Shown piece by piece: positions 1-8,585 of a stretch of DNA of 48,476 nucleotides (the first letter of the stretch is position 1; each line of letters starts with the position of its first letter). Location of the stretch: the IMG/VR virus record IMGVR_UViG_3300050016_000128, positions 1 through 48,476 of that record, one strand, 5' to 3'. The position numbers were made by a program, and so were the translations under genes. The notes below the pieces were generated by a model, which was not told the origin of the DNA, made no database searches, and saw only the letters and a program-made list of their open reading frames with translations. This stretch comes from a virus.

Positions 1-1
1 G

Positions 2-3000
2 GCACTCTACAAAGACGATGGTACCCACTGTACCGAATGGATCAAGCAGGTACCCCCGGCACCAACGGTTACCCTGAACACCGCAGGAACCTACTCAGTC
101 ATCACCGGAGCCACGGCTCTTACCGTACTGGAAGGCACCAACACACTTACACTCGGAACGAATACCTGTATAGGGGATGCGACTACTGGCCGTAGCACGT
201 TGTTGTTTAAGAGTACCATTAACCTCGGTACGGCTGCGGATGGGGCGGTTATCGGGACGAACGGGATCATCTATACCCAGGTGGGGTTCTCCGACCCGCA
301 GAATATCTATCGGGTGTCGGTGGATTTCTCTACGGACCCGATCACGATTGGGACAACTACGACTCACCCGGTAACCATTACTGGGACGACTACTACCACA
401 GGAACAGCTTATGCCTTTGCAATTACCACCGGATTCCAAAACTTCTGGCATGGAGAGTACCTGCCTAACATCGGGCGAAGTATTATCCCCAGTTACCCTT
501 CCGCGGATACCATTACCGGAGCTGCTCAGCAAAATGGACTTGGAACAGCTATATCCAACGCTCAAGTCTCTCAGGTCCAATCCCTTATCAACGCAGACCA
601 ACAGCTCACCCAGCTCAACATAACCTTCGCTGGCAACACGCCATCCTCGGTTGCGATCCCCGTGGCGAACTTTAACTTCGTCGGTACCTGGACCGCCTCG
701 GGTTCCCACACCGATGCATGGCAAGCACTGACCGCCTGTCGTGTTACCGCAGAGTCCTACGTCCCCACACAGACTACACTCCTCTGTGGTGTGTATGAAC
801 AAGGTGATGCGAACTTCTGCCTGACCGATATGAACCAGGGGTACACCTACTACCAAACCTGGGCGGAGATCGATGCGAACGGGAACTTCCTCGGGGAGTC
901 TGCATGTTCCCCATCCGTAGGTCCGTTCAAGTGTGTCAATGGGAACTTCACGGTAGTAACCACTGGTACCACCACCGGCTCCGCGGCTGGTATTACTAAC
1001 ATTGTTACCTATCGACAGGGAGGTTACTGCCAGACTCCGTACGCAGTGGGCACCACAGCCTACGGTACATCCACGCTGACCGATACCACTGGTGACATCC
1101 AGGCTCTCCTCGATGACATCCCAATGGTCATCAACGTTCGTGGTCGCAACTACCCCGGTGGGTTCGGCTACTGGAACGTCATGGCAAGCGAGGCATTCTT
1201 CGACCGGATCTATCTCGCCAATACGAATACCTTGATGTGGTCTGAGATCGGACGGCCTGATCAGTTTATTATTACCAACACTGCTCTTGTTACTCCTGAT
1301 CCAGGGGATGCTATCGCCGGACTCGTTGTTTGGCCGCCGGGACTGATCATCGTCAACTGGCGATCAGTGTACGAGATGACCGGTACGGTATTCGAAGGCC
1401 CTACCGCGGACTTCGTAATCATGAAGGCTGCACCAAAACGTGGGTCCACTGCACCAGGGACAATCATCAAAACCCCTCACGGTATCCCACTAATTGCTTC
1501 GGATGGTATCACCATGTACATCCCCGGCTCCGGTGTGGACATACAGGTCCCATGGATCAATGAACAAATAGGGGATGCATTCCGGGGAGCGGGGAATTAT
1601 GAACCTGCTGCGTTGATGGGAAGTCGTGTACCTGCGATCAATGGGTACCTCTACAACGCTTCGGCTTGCTACGCGGAGGGGAAGCTATACCTTACCTGTG
1701 CGACCGGTGCAAGCTCAGTTAACAACACCGTATTCGTAATGGACTTCCTATCCCAGAAGTGCTGGTGGTATACATACCAAACCCCGGCGTATGGAGTACA
1801 ACAGATCAACAGTCTTGTATGGGACTTCGAGAACAACTACATCTTCGCAGGCGGTGTGGATGGGTTGTATCAGTTGGAGACGTTTGTAACCGAAGGTACC
1901 CAACCGAACTTCATCCCATGGAACTTCCAGACCCGTGAGTGGTCTGTGGATAATGATACGCTAGTGGAGAACTTGGCGGTGGAGTTCATCGGTGGGCCTA
2001 TTCAGGTTACCGCGGTATACGATGCTACCGCGACGATTACGTTGGGTACGTGTAGTAGTCAGGTAAAGCAGTGGCAGCATCTACCGCTGAACGGCCTCGT
2101 AACTAACAGCCTATCCTTCCAGCTCAACCAGCTCACGGGTACCAACACGGGAACCTATTCCTCCTACGGTGCCCACACAGCCGTGTACAACATGATGTGG
2201 GATTCCATCGAGCAGCCCCAGAAGGTACACTTCTTCCAGACGGATTATAATGACAACCAGTATCCTGGGGATAAACTGTGGGACGTGGAGTTCTTTGATG
2301 TAGGATTCCTCCAGGCCAATGAACCCGTCAATCAGGCTACCGGCACAGCTACGAACACTACCACTACCACCGGTACTGCAACTACGACTGTCGTTGGGAC
2401 AGCAACCATCTCTGCGACCGGCACGGTTACAGCGGTAACGTTTGTTGATGGCGTCGCCGTGATGACAAACACCATGGTCGGTACTGGCACACCGTCAGCG
2501 GGAAGGAACATCTTTACCTTCTCCTTCCCGGCAGAGACCTACGGGGAAATCGCATATACTACGATGACCACCTCCATCGCCACGGGGACGGATACGTCTA
2601 CCACGATGGGGTTGTTCAAGCTATGGGATCATCGGTACCAGGCGAGGAACGAACCTCCGAAGACGACCACGTGGCGTACCACGATTGAGTCCCTCGACGA
2701 AGCCATCTGTGATGCGTTCGATACGGACATCAACCCGAACGGTACTGTACTTGCTACCGCGTTCGTAGACAACAAGCCGCTGATGACCGCGACGATTACC
2801 TCTACCGCCGGAGGCGAACAGTACAACCGACAGTCATACACGAACAAACTCCCCGTGGAAGTCTACGGACGTACCCTCTACGTTCTCTACAACGGTTCCG
2901 GGGGGAATTGGTTCAAACACTACAACACTATGTTCCATCGTCGGCCTGAACCCGACCGATGGACCAACTACGTATCTGATCGCAGAACAGGAGAGGAACA

Positions 3001-3955
3001 ACATTTCGATGCTCATGAGGTTGATGTTAACCCTTTGGGAAACACCGTATCTGGTACTGCTCTTATCGACGGGACAGCTTATGGTACTTTTACTTACACT
3101 GGTAGTCTCCGAGAAAGGTTCGTCAACGCCTTCCCAGCGAACACTTATGGAAAGACTCAGTGGACTCAGTTCTCGGTTAGTACCGCAACGGATACCACGC
3201 TCAACCCCCGAGGAGGACGGTTCAAGTACTTCGCCGACCACTTCATCGGAACGGTCGAGCCGGATCGACTGACGTTCGTACAGAAGATCCTTCCACCGTT
3301 TCCGTCGGAGCATTACATCAAGACTTGGATCGCTGAGTTGAATCCGCTCGGCACCTGCACAGGTATCCTAATGGCAGACGGAACCGCAGTAACCACCAAC
3401 ACGTTTACGGGGACCATCCGTGAAACTTACAACGTCGGGCTTGAGTTACTTACAGGAGCCGCACAGTCTTTACTGGGTACTGCTACAGCGATTGAGATAC
3501 GTTACAACGGGACGTTGTTTAAACACTACAAGACCGACATCGAATCCGATCCAAAGCCGTTCGGCAAGCTTACCTGGGGACGAGCATACGAAAAGTCTGG
3601 AGGAATCTCCCAGATAGATATGGCTCGATTCTGGGCGGTGGATGTGGAACTACCACCAGGGAACACTACCACATTGATGACCTCCATCTGGGATATCGAT
3701 GGGATACCTGGGTTCTCGACCAATACGATGACCCTTACCGGTTCCGGTCGGGTCTACATCGACCGCATCCCCTTCCCTCCCGGTGGTCGTGGCCGTCTCT
3801 TCCAACAGAAGATTACCTTCTCATCCGTGGCGAAGGTATGGCGCAGCACCCTCGACGAAGAACAGATCGGCGCGAAGGGAGTCACCCGCAAGACTATCGA
3901 AGCAACCCCTGTTGAATCCTACTACGCTAAGTCGCAATATTCGAGTAATCTGTAA
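2..3955 (+). CDS. Large virion protein, beta-propeller plus tandem repeats (5' partial)
   Basis: The frame is open from the first bases, so the N-terminus lies outside the window; 1,317 residues are visible. The stretch at about nt 1,110-1,760 resembles the beta-propeller of phage tail-hub and DNA-stabilisation proteins: RIYLANTNTLMWSEIGRPD, then GLVVWPPGLIIVNWRSVYEM, then APKRGSTAPGT and IASDGITMYIPGSG. The C-terminal half holds four repeats of about 100 residues starting near nt 2,408, 2,731, 3,029 and 3,341. Each has an NP(N/L)G-like start, a DG turn, a TYG-like motif and, in most copies, an FK(H/Y/L) element; copies 2 and 3 end in PEPDR/VEPDR. Thr/Gly-rich low-complexity runs separate the parts. 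It is probably a structural protein of the tail or head-tail connector, assigned from pattern only. The stop overlaps the next start (TAATG). Confidence 0.85.
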   Translation, partial: ALYKDDGTHCTEWIKQVPPAPTVTLNTAGTYSVITGATALTVLEGTNTLTLGTNTCIGDATTGRSTLLFKSTINLGTAADGAVIGTNGIIYTQVGFSDPQNIYRVSVDFSTDPITIGTTTTHPVTITGTTTTTGTAYAFAITTGFQNFWHGEYLPNIGRSIIPSYPSADTITGAAQQNGLGTAISNAQVSQVQSLINADQQLTQLNITFAGNTPSSVAIPVANFNFVGTWTASGSHTDAWQALTACRVTAESYVPTQTTLLCGVYEQGDANFCLTDMNQGYTYYQTWAEIDANGNFLGESACSPSVGPFKCVNGNFTVVTTGTTTGSAAGITNIVTYRQGGYCQTPYAVGTTAYGTSTLTDTTGDIQALLDDIPMVINVRGRNYPGGFGYWNVMASEAFFDRIYLANTNTLMWSEIGRPDQFIITNTALVTPDPGDAIAGLVVWPPGLIIVNWRSVYEMTGTVFEGPTADFVIMKAAPKRGSTAPGTIIKTPHGIPLIASDGITMYIPGSGVDIQVPWINEQIGDAFRGAGNYEPAALMGSRVPAINGYLYNASACYAEGKLYLTCATGASSVNNTVFVMDFLSQKCWWYTYQTPAYGVQQINSLVWDFENNYIFAGGVDGLYQLETFVTEGTQPNFIPWNFQTREWSVDNDTLVENLAVEFIGGPIQVTAVYDATATITLGTCSSQVKQWQHLPLNGLVTNSLSFQLNQLTGTNTGTYSSYGAHTAVYNMMWDSIEQPQKVHFFQTDYNDNQYPGDKLWDVEFFDVGFLQANEPVNQATGTATNTTTTTGTATTTVVGTATISATGTVTAVTFVDGVAVMTNTMVGTGTPSAGRNIFTFSFPAETYGEIAYTTMTTSIATGTDTSTTMGLFKLWDHRYQARNEPPKTTTWRTTIESLDEAICDAFDTDINPNGTVLATAFVDNKPLMTATITSTAGGEQYNRQSYTNKLPVEVYGRTLYVLYNGSGGNWFKHYNTMFHRRPEPDRWTNYVSDRRTGEEQHFDAHEVDVNPLGNTVSGTALIDGTAYGTFTYTGSLRERFVNAFPANTYGKTQWTQFSVSTATDTTLNPRGGRFKYFADHFIGTVEPDRLTFVQKILPPFPSEHYIKTWIAELNPLGTCTGILMADGTAVTTNTFTGTIRETYNVGLELLTGAAQSLLGTATAIEIRYNGTLFKHYKTDIESDPKPFGKLTWGRAYEKSGGISQIDMARFWAVDVELPPGNTTTLMTSIWDIDGIPGFSTNTMTLTGSGRVYIDRIPFPPGGRGRLFQQKITFSSVAKVWRSTLDEEQIGAKGVTRKTIEATPVESYYAKSQYSSNL

Positions 3956-4557
3956 TGGCTAGATATGCCCCACTGATGGTTCCGGGTGGAGACCCAGGAC
4001 AGACCAGTAAGCAAATTACGACTGCGCTGAACAGTCTCGGTCAGAAGATATCCCAGTCCGATAACCGTACCGCTAACATGAACATGGGTGGTAACCGGGT
4101 AACAGCGGTAGCTGATCCGGGGAACCCTACCGATGCGGTGAACCTGCGGTACCTGAAGAAGAAGCTGGATGACATTGGGAATACTCAGCAGTTCCGGCAG
4201 AAGCGGGTACCATACTCAATTGTATTCTCCAACCTCGGGGCGCTCGTAGCTGCCCAGCTATCCGCACCGTATATCATCATGCCGGGGAAGGCTGGGTCTC
4301 CGAACTACGTAGTGGCTGCTACGATACCCATCGGTACTGGAGCCAACCCCTGCCAACTTCAGATCGCACAGAACGGTGTGAATATCCTCGCTGGAGATCT
4401 AATCATCCCTGCGAATGCAACAGGACCAATTACGGTATCAAACTTCAACCAGGGGATCATATTCAAAGTAGGTGACCTAATCACCCCGGTGGTCAACAAC
4501 GCAGGTGGGTTCTCATACGTCACTATCCAGGTGGAGGTAATGCCCAGTGGCTCTTAG
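3955..4557 (+). CDS. Tail-fibre-like structural protein
   Basis: A protein of 200 residues whose ATG overlaps the stop of the preceding virion gene (TAATG). Residues ~40-70 carry NMNMGGNRVTAVADPGNPTD followed by AVNLRYLKK. This 'GG-N-I/V-T-x-V-xxP-x-xx-DAVN-x-x-YL' pattern is typical of the collar/shaft segments of phage tail fibres. The C-terminal half is predicted beta-rich (QLQIAQNGVNILAGDL, repeated Gly/Asn turns) with no enzyme motif. Position between the hub-like protein and two other adsorption-type proteins supports a role in the tail tip or fibre. The receptor cannot be inferred. Confidence 0.8.
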   Translation: MARYAPLMVPGGDPGQTSKQITTALNSLGQKISQSDNRTANMNMGGNRVTAVADPGNPTDAVNLRYLKKKLDDIGNTQQFRQKRVPYSIVFSNLGALVAAQLSAPYIIMPGKAGSPNYVVAATIPIGTGANPCQLQIAQNGVNILAGDLIIPANATGPITVSNFNQGIIFKVGDLITPVVNNAGGFSYVTIQVEVMPSGS

Positions 4558-5605
4558 GTTTATAGATTCCGCAGCACACGAAGGTACAGGAGTTTTAGTA
4601 CCATACCGTAAATGGACACTTGCTGCCGCAGGTATAGTAATATCCGGAGGGCGACGTAACGCCGACTACTGGTCAATTACCGGAGGTGGAGGACTACTAA
4701 AGACGCTTACTCACGCTAATTGCTACATCCAAGGTGCTGCAATACAAATGGTACCTGGTGCGTCGAGTCTTGGAGGAGCAATACTTGGTTTATATAACAA
4801 CGGTACAGCTCTCGTATCCTGTCTCATGAATGCAGATGCTACAATATCATTAGCAATAGGAGCTACTAATACTGGATTATCCGCTATCCCCGTAGCCGAT
4901 CCTACCTCATGGCATTACTATGAGATGTGGGGGATCGTTGGGCAGTCTGGTGGGAATATTACCGGAACAGCCACAGTGGTTGTGGATGGTAATGTAATCC
5001 TTACCGGGTCCGGGGTGTGTAGTATAAGTACTTCTGGATTGGTTAGTCAATCCGCCACAGCGAATCAAGTTGGTGTTTCGAACGCAGGTGGTAAGAACTT
5101 CATGGACTACTACTGCCTCGATACGTCTACTACGGATATCAATGGTATTACCGGTAGTACGAATACAGGATTTCTTGGTGATGTCGCCATCGAAGCTCTG
5201 TTCCCTGCTGCGGATATCACTACTCAATGGGGTACGGTTGGTGGGGATGGCACCCATGCATACTCCTGTGTAAATGAAATCGCGCCAGATGATGATACCA
5301 GTTATGTGTATACATCCTCCGCAGGAAAGACTGAAGCGTTTACCTACCAACCTATCACTGGTTTTACCGGTACCCTTCTCGGCGCACAGTATCTTGCTTG
5401 CTGTCGCAAGGATGCGGAGGGATCTCGGGTATTCTCTATGCAGGCAGGAGGCAGCAACTGTAAGACTAACGAGTTCCTCGCGGTTAACCAATACCTATCT
5501 GACTACTATGTCTACTACATCGCTCCACTTGATACTCTCTTCGGTACTGCGTGGACAACCAGTGTGTATAACACCACGACCTTCCAGGTAGAACTCATTA
5601 GTTAA
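4547..5605 (+). CDS. Putative tail/adsorption structural protein
   Basis: A protein of 352 residues starting at GTG with a strong Shine-Dalgarno (GGAGG) about nine bases upstream, inside the end of the preceding gene. It has no recognised catalytic motif. It is rich in Gly, Ser and Thr with evenly spaced hydrophobic strands (ATATVVVDGNVILTGSG type), as in laminin-G-like or jelly-roll domains of phage fibre and baseplate proteins. The next gene begins with the same kind of layout (sheet-rich domain, W-H-Y-x-M/W-Q segment), so the two may be distant relatives. It overlaps the following start by one base (TAATG). Function is inferred from position. Confidence 0.75.
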   Translation: MALRFIDSAAHEGTGVLVPYRKWTLAAAGIVISGGRRNADYWSITGGGGLLKTLTHANCYIQGAAIQMVPGASSLGGAILGLYNNGTALVSCLMNADATISLAIGATNTGLSAIPVADPTSWHYYEMWGIVGQSGGNITGTATVVVDGNVILTGSGVCSISTSGLVSQSATANQVGVSNAGGKNFMDYYCLDTSTTDINGITGSTNTGFLGDVAIEALFPAADITTQWGTVGGDGTHAYSCVNEIAPDDDTSYVYTSSAGKTEAFTYQPITGFTGTLLGAQYLACCRKDAEGSRVFSMQAGGSNCKTNEFLAVNQYLSDYYVYYIAPLDTLFGTAWTTSVYNTTTFQVELIS

Positions 5606-6543
5606 TGCCAGCCCTCTTCAGCGATACATTCTCCGGATACTCTCCAGGAGCCAGTCCATTCGATGGTTGGAGTAACATCAATGGTGGCGGCGGGGTAATT
5701 GTAGACTTCTCTACATATGCCGGAGGACACTTCGCCGGACAGACTGGCCACGGTTGTAACATCTACGGTGGGGAAATCCTCTGGGGCGGTCCAGCAGAAA
5801 CTTCTGTAATTCCTAACAGTACCGTAGTATGGTCTGGGTTAGGTCACAATCAAGGACAGTCAATTCTTGGGCCATCGATGTACATCGGTATTACTACAGA
5901 TACTACCCAGGGTTTTCAAATCGCTGGGTTGGTAATTGAACCGGATGAAACGATATCTCTGTACGCCGGTGCTCCATTCGTCGGGACATTCGCCTCGTTT
6001 GCTAACACCGTTACCCAACTCTACCACCCCGATACCTGGCAGACATGGCAGGTAGCGTGGCAGGCATCAAGTGCTCAAGTCATTACCGGTACCGGGTCCG
6101 GTGCGGGGACAAACTATTTCATTGCTGTTACTGCTTCGGTGTGGTTGGAAGGTACGTTGATTATCAACGGAGCGTACACAGTAACCAATGTACAGATTGG
6201 TACCAGTACCGGTATGGCTCCCTCCGCTGGAATAAATGAGTACTTCTTTACTTCTTACATTGGTGGCCAGCAGTATCTCTCAGAGATCTGGGCTACGGAT
6301 TCTGCACTTGGTACCGCAACGTTCCCATTCTTGGGAACTGGTACCAGTACCTCGAATATTCGAATGACCCAGGAGGTCATAGAGTACGCCCGAACAGCAC
6401 CACCAAGGAATGTACGGATGACCCAAGGTGCGGTAGAGATGATTCAATACCCTGCTACCCGTAACATCTACATGACCCAAGGGGTAGTCGAGATTATCAA
6501 GAAAGGCGGCCTACCCTCTGGTTGGGTAGTTCAGGAGGTATAG
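5605..6543 (+). CDS. Putative tail protein with C-terminal (R/Y)MTQ repeats
   Basis: A protein of 312 residues starting in a TAATG overlap. The first ~240 residues form a beta-rich domain resembling concanavalin-like folds of phage structural proteins (ILWGGPAETSVIPNSTVVW, then a WQTWQVAW strand). The C-terminus has three short tandem repeats: IRMTQEVIEYA, VRMTQGAVEMI and IYMTQGVVEII, each about 22 residues apart. Similar '(R/Y)-x-TQ-x-V-E' repeats are known from structural proteins of many siphophages and podophages, where their role is not established. Neighbours on both sides are virion genes. Function is inferred. Confidence 0.75.
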   Translation: MPALFSDTFSGYSPGASPFDGWSNINGGGGVIVDFSTYAGGHFAGQTGHGCNIYGGEILWGGPAETSVIPNSTVVWSGLGHNQGQSILGPSMYIGITTDTTQGFQIAGLVIEPDETISLYAGAPFVGTFASFANTVTQLYHPDTWQTWQVAWQASSAQVITGTGSGAGTNYFIAVTASVWLEGTLIINGAYTVTNVQIGTSTGMAPSAGINEYFFTSYIGGQQYLSEIWATDSALGTATFPFLGTGTSTSNIRMTQEVIEYARTAPPRNVRMTQGAVEMIQYPATRNIYMTQGVVEIIKKGGLPSGWVVQEV

Positions 6544-6545
6544 TT

Positions 6546-7001
6546 ATGCCCTTTGCATTAGCATTTAAGATCGCGTCGAAGACTGGATCGTTATGGTCCG
6601 AGTTCATCGCCAAGGCTACCCACGGCCCCTACTCCCACGTGGAGTGTTGGATACAAGGTCCCGTGGATGCCGCGGTGTGCTATTCCTCCCGTGAGGGTAC
6701 TGGGGTTCAGCGGGCCACTATTGACCTTACCACCCCGATGTGGAAGATCTTTCCGATCCCTACCACCGTTGCTCAGGACGACGCCATCATCTGGTTCTGT
6801 CGAGGGGCCGAGGGTAAGGCGTACGATTACCTAGACTTAATCGTCGCCGAAGGTGGTCGTGGTATTCACAAAGCCTGGGCACGAATCTGTTCCGAGTTCT
6901 GCACCGAGGTCGTACAACAGTGCATCGGGTTGATAGGCTCCGAAGAGTCCTGGGCGGTATCCCCCAACCGGCTCGCCGTGATCCTAAACGTACCGTCGTA
7001 A
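6546..7001 (+). CDS. NlpC/P60-superfamily (YiiX/YebB-like) cysteine hydrolase
   Basis: A protein of 151 residues. The start at 6546 is chosen because GGAGG lies six bases upstream; an in-frame ATG at 6522 lacks such a site. The pattern fits permuted papain-fold hydrolases: an N-terminal YSHVECW segment supplies the His, and the ICSEFCTEV segment near residue 115 supplies the likely nucleophilic Cys, reversed from the usual Cys-His order. Such proteins cleave peptide or ester bonds, often in peptidoglycan. Being among tail genes, it may open the cell wall during DNA injection or serve as the lysis enzyme, since no other endolysin is visible. The exact substrate is unknown. Confidence 0.7.
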   Translation: MPFALAFKIASKTGSLWSEFIAKATHGPYSHVECWIQGPVDAAVCYSSREGTGVQRATIDLTTPMWKIFPIPTTVAQDDAIIWFCRGAEGKAYDYLDLIVAEGGRGIHKAWARICSEFCTEVVQQCIGLIGSEESWAVSPNRLAVILNVPS

Positions 7002-7060
7002 GTTATTGAATCTATGGTAAACTAAGATGTACACTCTCAGGATGAAGGACCGTTAATCGT

Positions 7061-7666
7061 ATGAAAATAATCGAAGGCCGGGACGTGGATCTCATCACCC
7101 CGTTCCCAGCTAAAGAACTCCACCGCATCTTTGGATGGATGCGATGCTACCGAACTATCACCGAGACCACCGCGTTTCCCAAGACCGAGGGGGAACTCGC
7201 TACCCGACTTGGTACCATGACGAACCTACAAACGTTTGGGATTATCGATAAGAACAACTTCCTCGGTGTACGACATGAAGTTCCTTTAATCGGAATCTAC
7301 ATGTTCGATCAGGATACTGTGGTGAACGGTAACGCTCATGTGGCGTCCACCCGAAAGGCTTGGGGTAGTCGGCTCGTCGATCAAGCAGGACAGGTATTGA
7401 TCAAACATATCTTTGGTACGATGCCGACGCTTACACGACTAACCGTATCCGTCCTCCACAGCAACTCTCCTGCGAAGGCTCTAGCCAAACGACTTGGGTT
7501 TCGTTACGAAGGCTGCCTGCGAGATGCCATCACCGTGAACAACATCCCCGCGGCCATGGCCCTCTTCGGTCTCACCCGTCGAGACTGGGATGAGTTCAAA
7601 CTAGGTGACGAGATAATCGAACCGGTCGCTATCGGTAAACCAGAACTGGAGTTGGTGCATGGGTAA
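7061..7666 (+). CDS. GNAT-family N-acetyltransferase
   Basis: A protein of 201 residues with the RimJ/RimL-like GNAT layout: a beta4-like HVASTRKAWGSRLVDQAGQV segment (acetyl-CoA loop region), then TRLTVSVLHSNSPAKALAKR and LGFRYEGCLRD, the classic 'N-x-x-A-x-x-L-x-x-x-G-F-x-x-E-G' C-terminal motif. It would transfer an acetyl group from acetyl-CoA to an amine, perhaps on a host or virion protein. It follows a 59-base gap and has a weak AAGGA site. GNAT genes are common among structural genes of podophages; the target is unknown. Confidence 0.8.
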   Translation: MKIIEGRDVDLITPFPAKELHRIFGWMRCYRTITETTAFPKTEGELATRLGTMTNLQTFGIIDKNNFLGVRHEVPLIGIYMFDQDTVVNGNAHVASTRKAWGSRLVDQAGQVLIKHIFGTMPTLTRLTVSVLHSNSPAKALAKRLGFRYEGCLRDAITVNNIPAAMALFGLTRRDWDEFKLGDEIIEPVAIGKPELELVHG

Positions 7667-7961
7667 TCCTTTTAGCAGTTCCGGAGCGAGTGCAGGATCA
7701 TCCCTGTCAGGAATAGGTCAAGCTTTGAATCCACAGGGGAAACAAGGTGGTAGTGGAGGAGCCAGTACAGCTCAAAGTTCACCAGGTCTTATGAGTCTTT
7801 GGAATAGTATATCTAACCAAGGAGCAACTAAAGGTCCTGGACTATATACTCCTCCTGGAGTTTTAAGCCAAAGTCAAATCGCTACTGCACCCGGACAATC
7901 AGAACAAATGGATGAAATGCAACCTCCGACATGGAATCCAGCCTGGGGTCAACCCTCATAG
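7659..7961 (+). CDS. Small Gly/Ser-rich protein, likely virion-associated
   Basis: A protein of 100 residues overlapping the end of the acetyltransferase gene by eight bases. It begins MGNPFSSSGASAGSS, almost the same as the next protein (MGNPFQSTAGSGGSS), so the pair may come from a duplication that has diverged after the N-terminus. The rest is Gly, Ser, Gln and Pro rich with no fold signature. Neighbours suggest a minor virion or assembly protein. No function is recognised. Confidence 0.65.
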   Translation: MGNPFSSSGASAGSSLSGIGQALNPQGKQGGSGGASTAQSSPGLMSLWNSISNQGATKGPGLYTPPGVLSQSQIATAPGQSEQMDEMQPPTWNPAWGQPS

Positions 7962-7973
7962 TAAAGGAATCAT

Positions 7974-8576
7974 ATGGGTAATCCATTTCAAAGTACCGCA
8001 GGTAGTGGTGGTTCAAGCGAATCTCTCCAGCAGATGCTTAGTCAGTTTTCGAATGGCGGGTCGTCTACTACCACTCCGAACCAGAACCCGATCTTCCAGC
8101 AGTTTCAACAGTCGTTACTCCCGGCTATCTCCTCACAGTACGCAGCGGCACAGGCTCCGGTATATGGTCAGCAGCAGGTAGGTGAGGTTGCACAACAGGG
8201 AGATCAGGCTACGAAGGCTGCTACGGATGCTAACACCGCTCGGGCGGCGCGTAGTGGAACGTTAAATTCTGGGAACACCGCGGCGACGAATGCCACGGCG
8301 CAGCAGGCGAACACTGCTAACACTACCGGTTTTGAACAACAGATCCCGATGTTGAACCAACAGGCGAAGTTCAACAACACCCAATCCCTACTTGGTCTTG
8401 CTACAGGTTTCCTCGGTCAGTCCCCAATCGGACAGACTACGACCTCCGCGAACCAAGGTTCCAACGCTTCTACACAGACTGGTACGAATACACAGACTGG
8501 TTCACAGTTTGGTAATCCATCAATTATGTCTGACATCGGTGCGGGTGCTAGTGCAGCCGGAGCTGCGTTTGCTTAA
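7974..8576 (+). CDS. Gln/Thr/Asn-rich protein, likely virion-associated
   Basis: A protein of 200 residues with the MGNPF start shared with the preceding gene and a likely AAAGGA ribosome site just upstream. It has long Gln/Ala/Thr/Asn-rich helical stretches (AATNATAQQANTANTTGF) and a Gly/Ala-rich C-terminus (DIGAGASAAGAAFA). Similar low-complexity proteins sit upstream of the internal virion proteins in many podophages and may be ejected with DNA. That role is an inference from composition and position. Confidence 0.65.
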   Translation: MGNPFQSTAGSGGSSESLQQMLSQFSNGGSSTTTPNQNPIFQQFQQSLLPAISSQYAAAQAPVYGQQQVGEVAQQGDQATKAATDANTARAARSGTLNSGNTAATNATAQQANTANTTGFEQQIPMLNQQAKFNNTQSLLGLATGFLGQSPIGQTTTSANQGSNASTQTGTNTQTGSQFGNPSIMSDIGAGASAAGAAFA

Positions 8577-8585
8577 AGGATAACC

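Noticed and set aside
95-856. Long antisense frames opposite the virion gene (also 2834-3313 and 4907-5491, minus strand)
   Set aside because: They lie entirely within well-supported plus-strand genes and have the composition of reverse reading.
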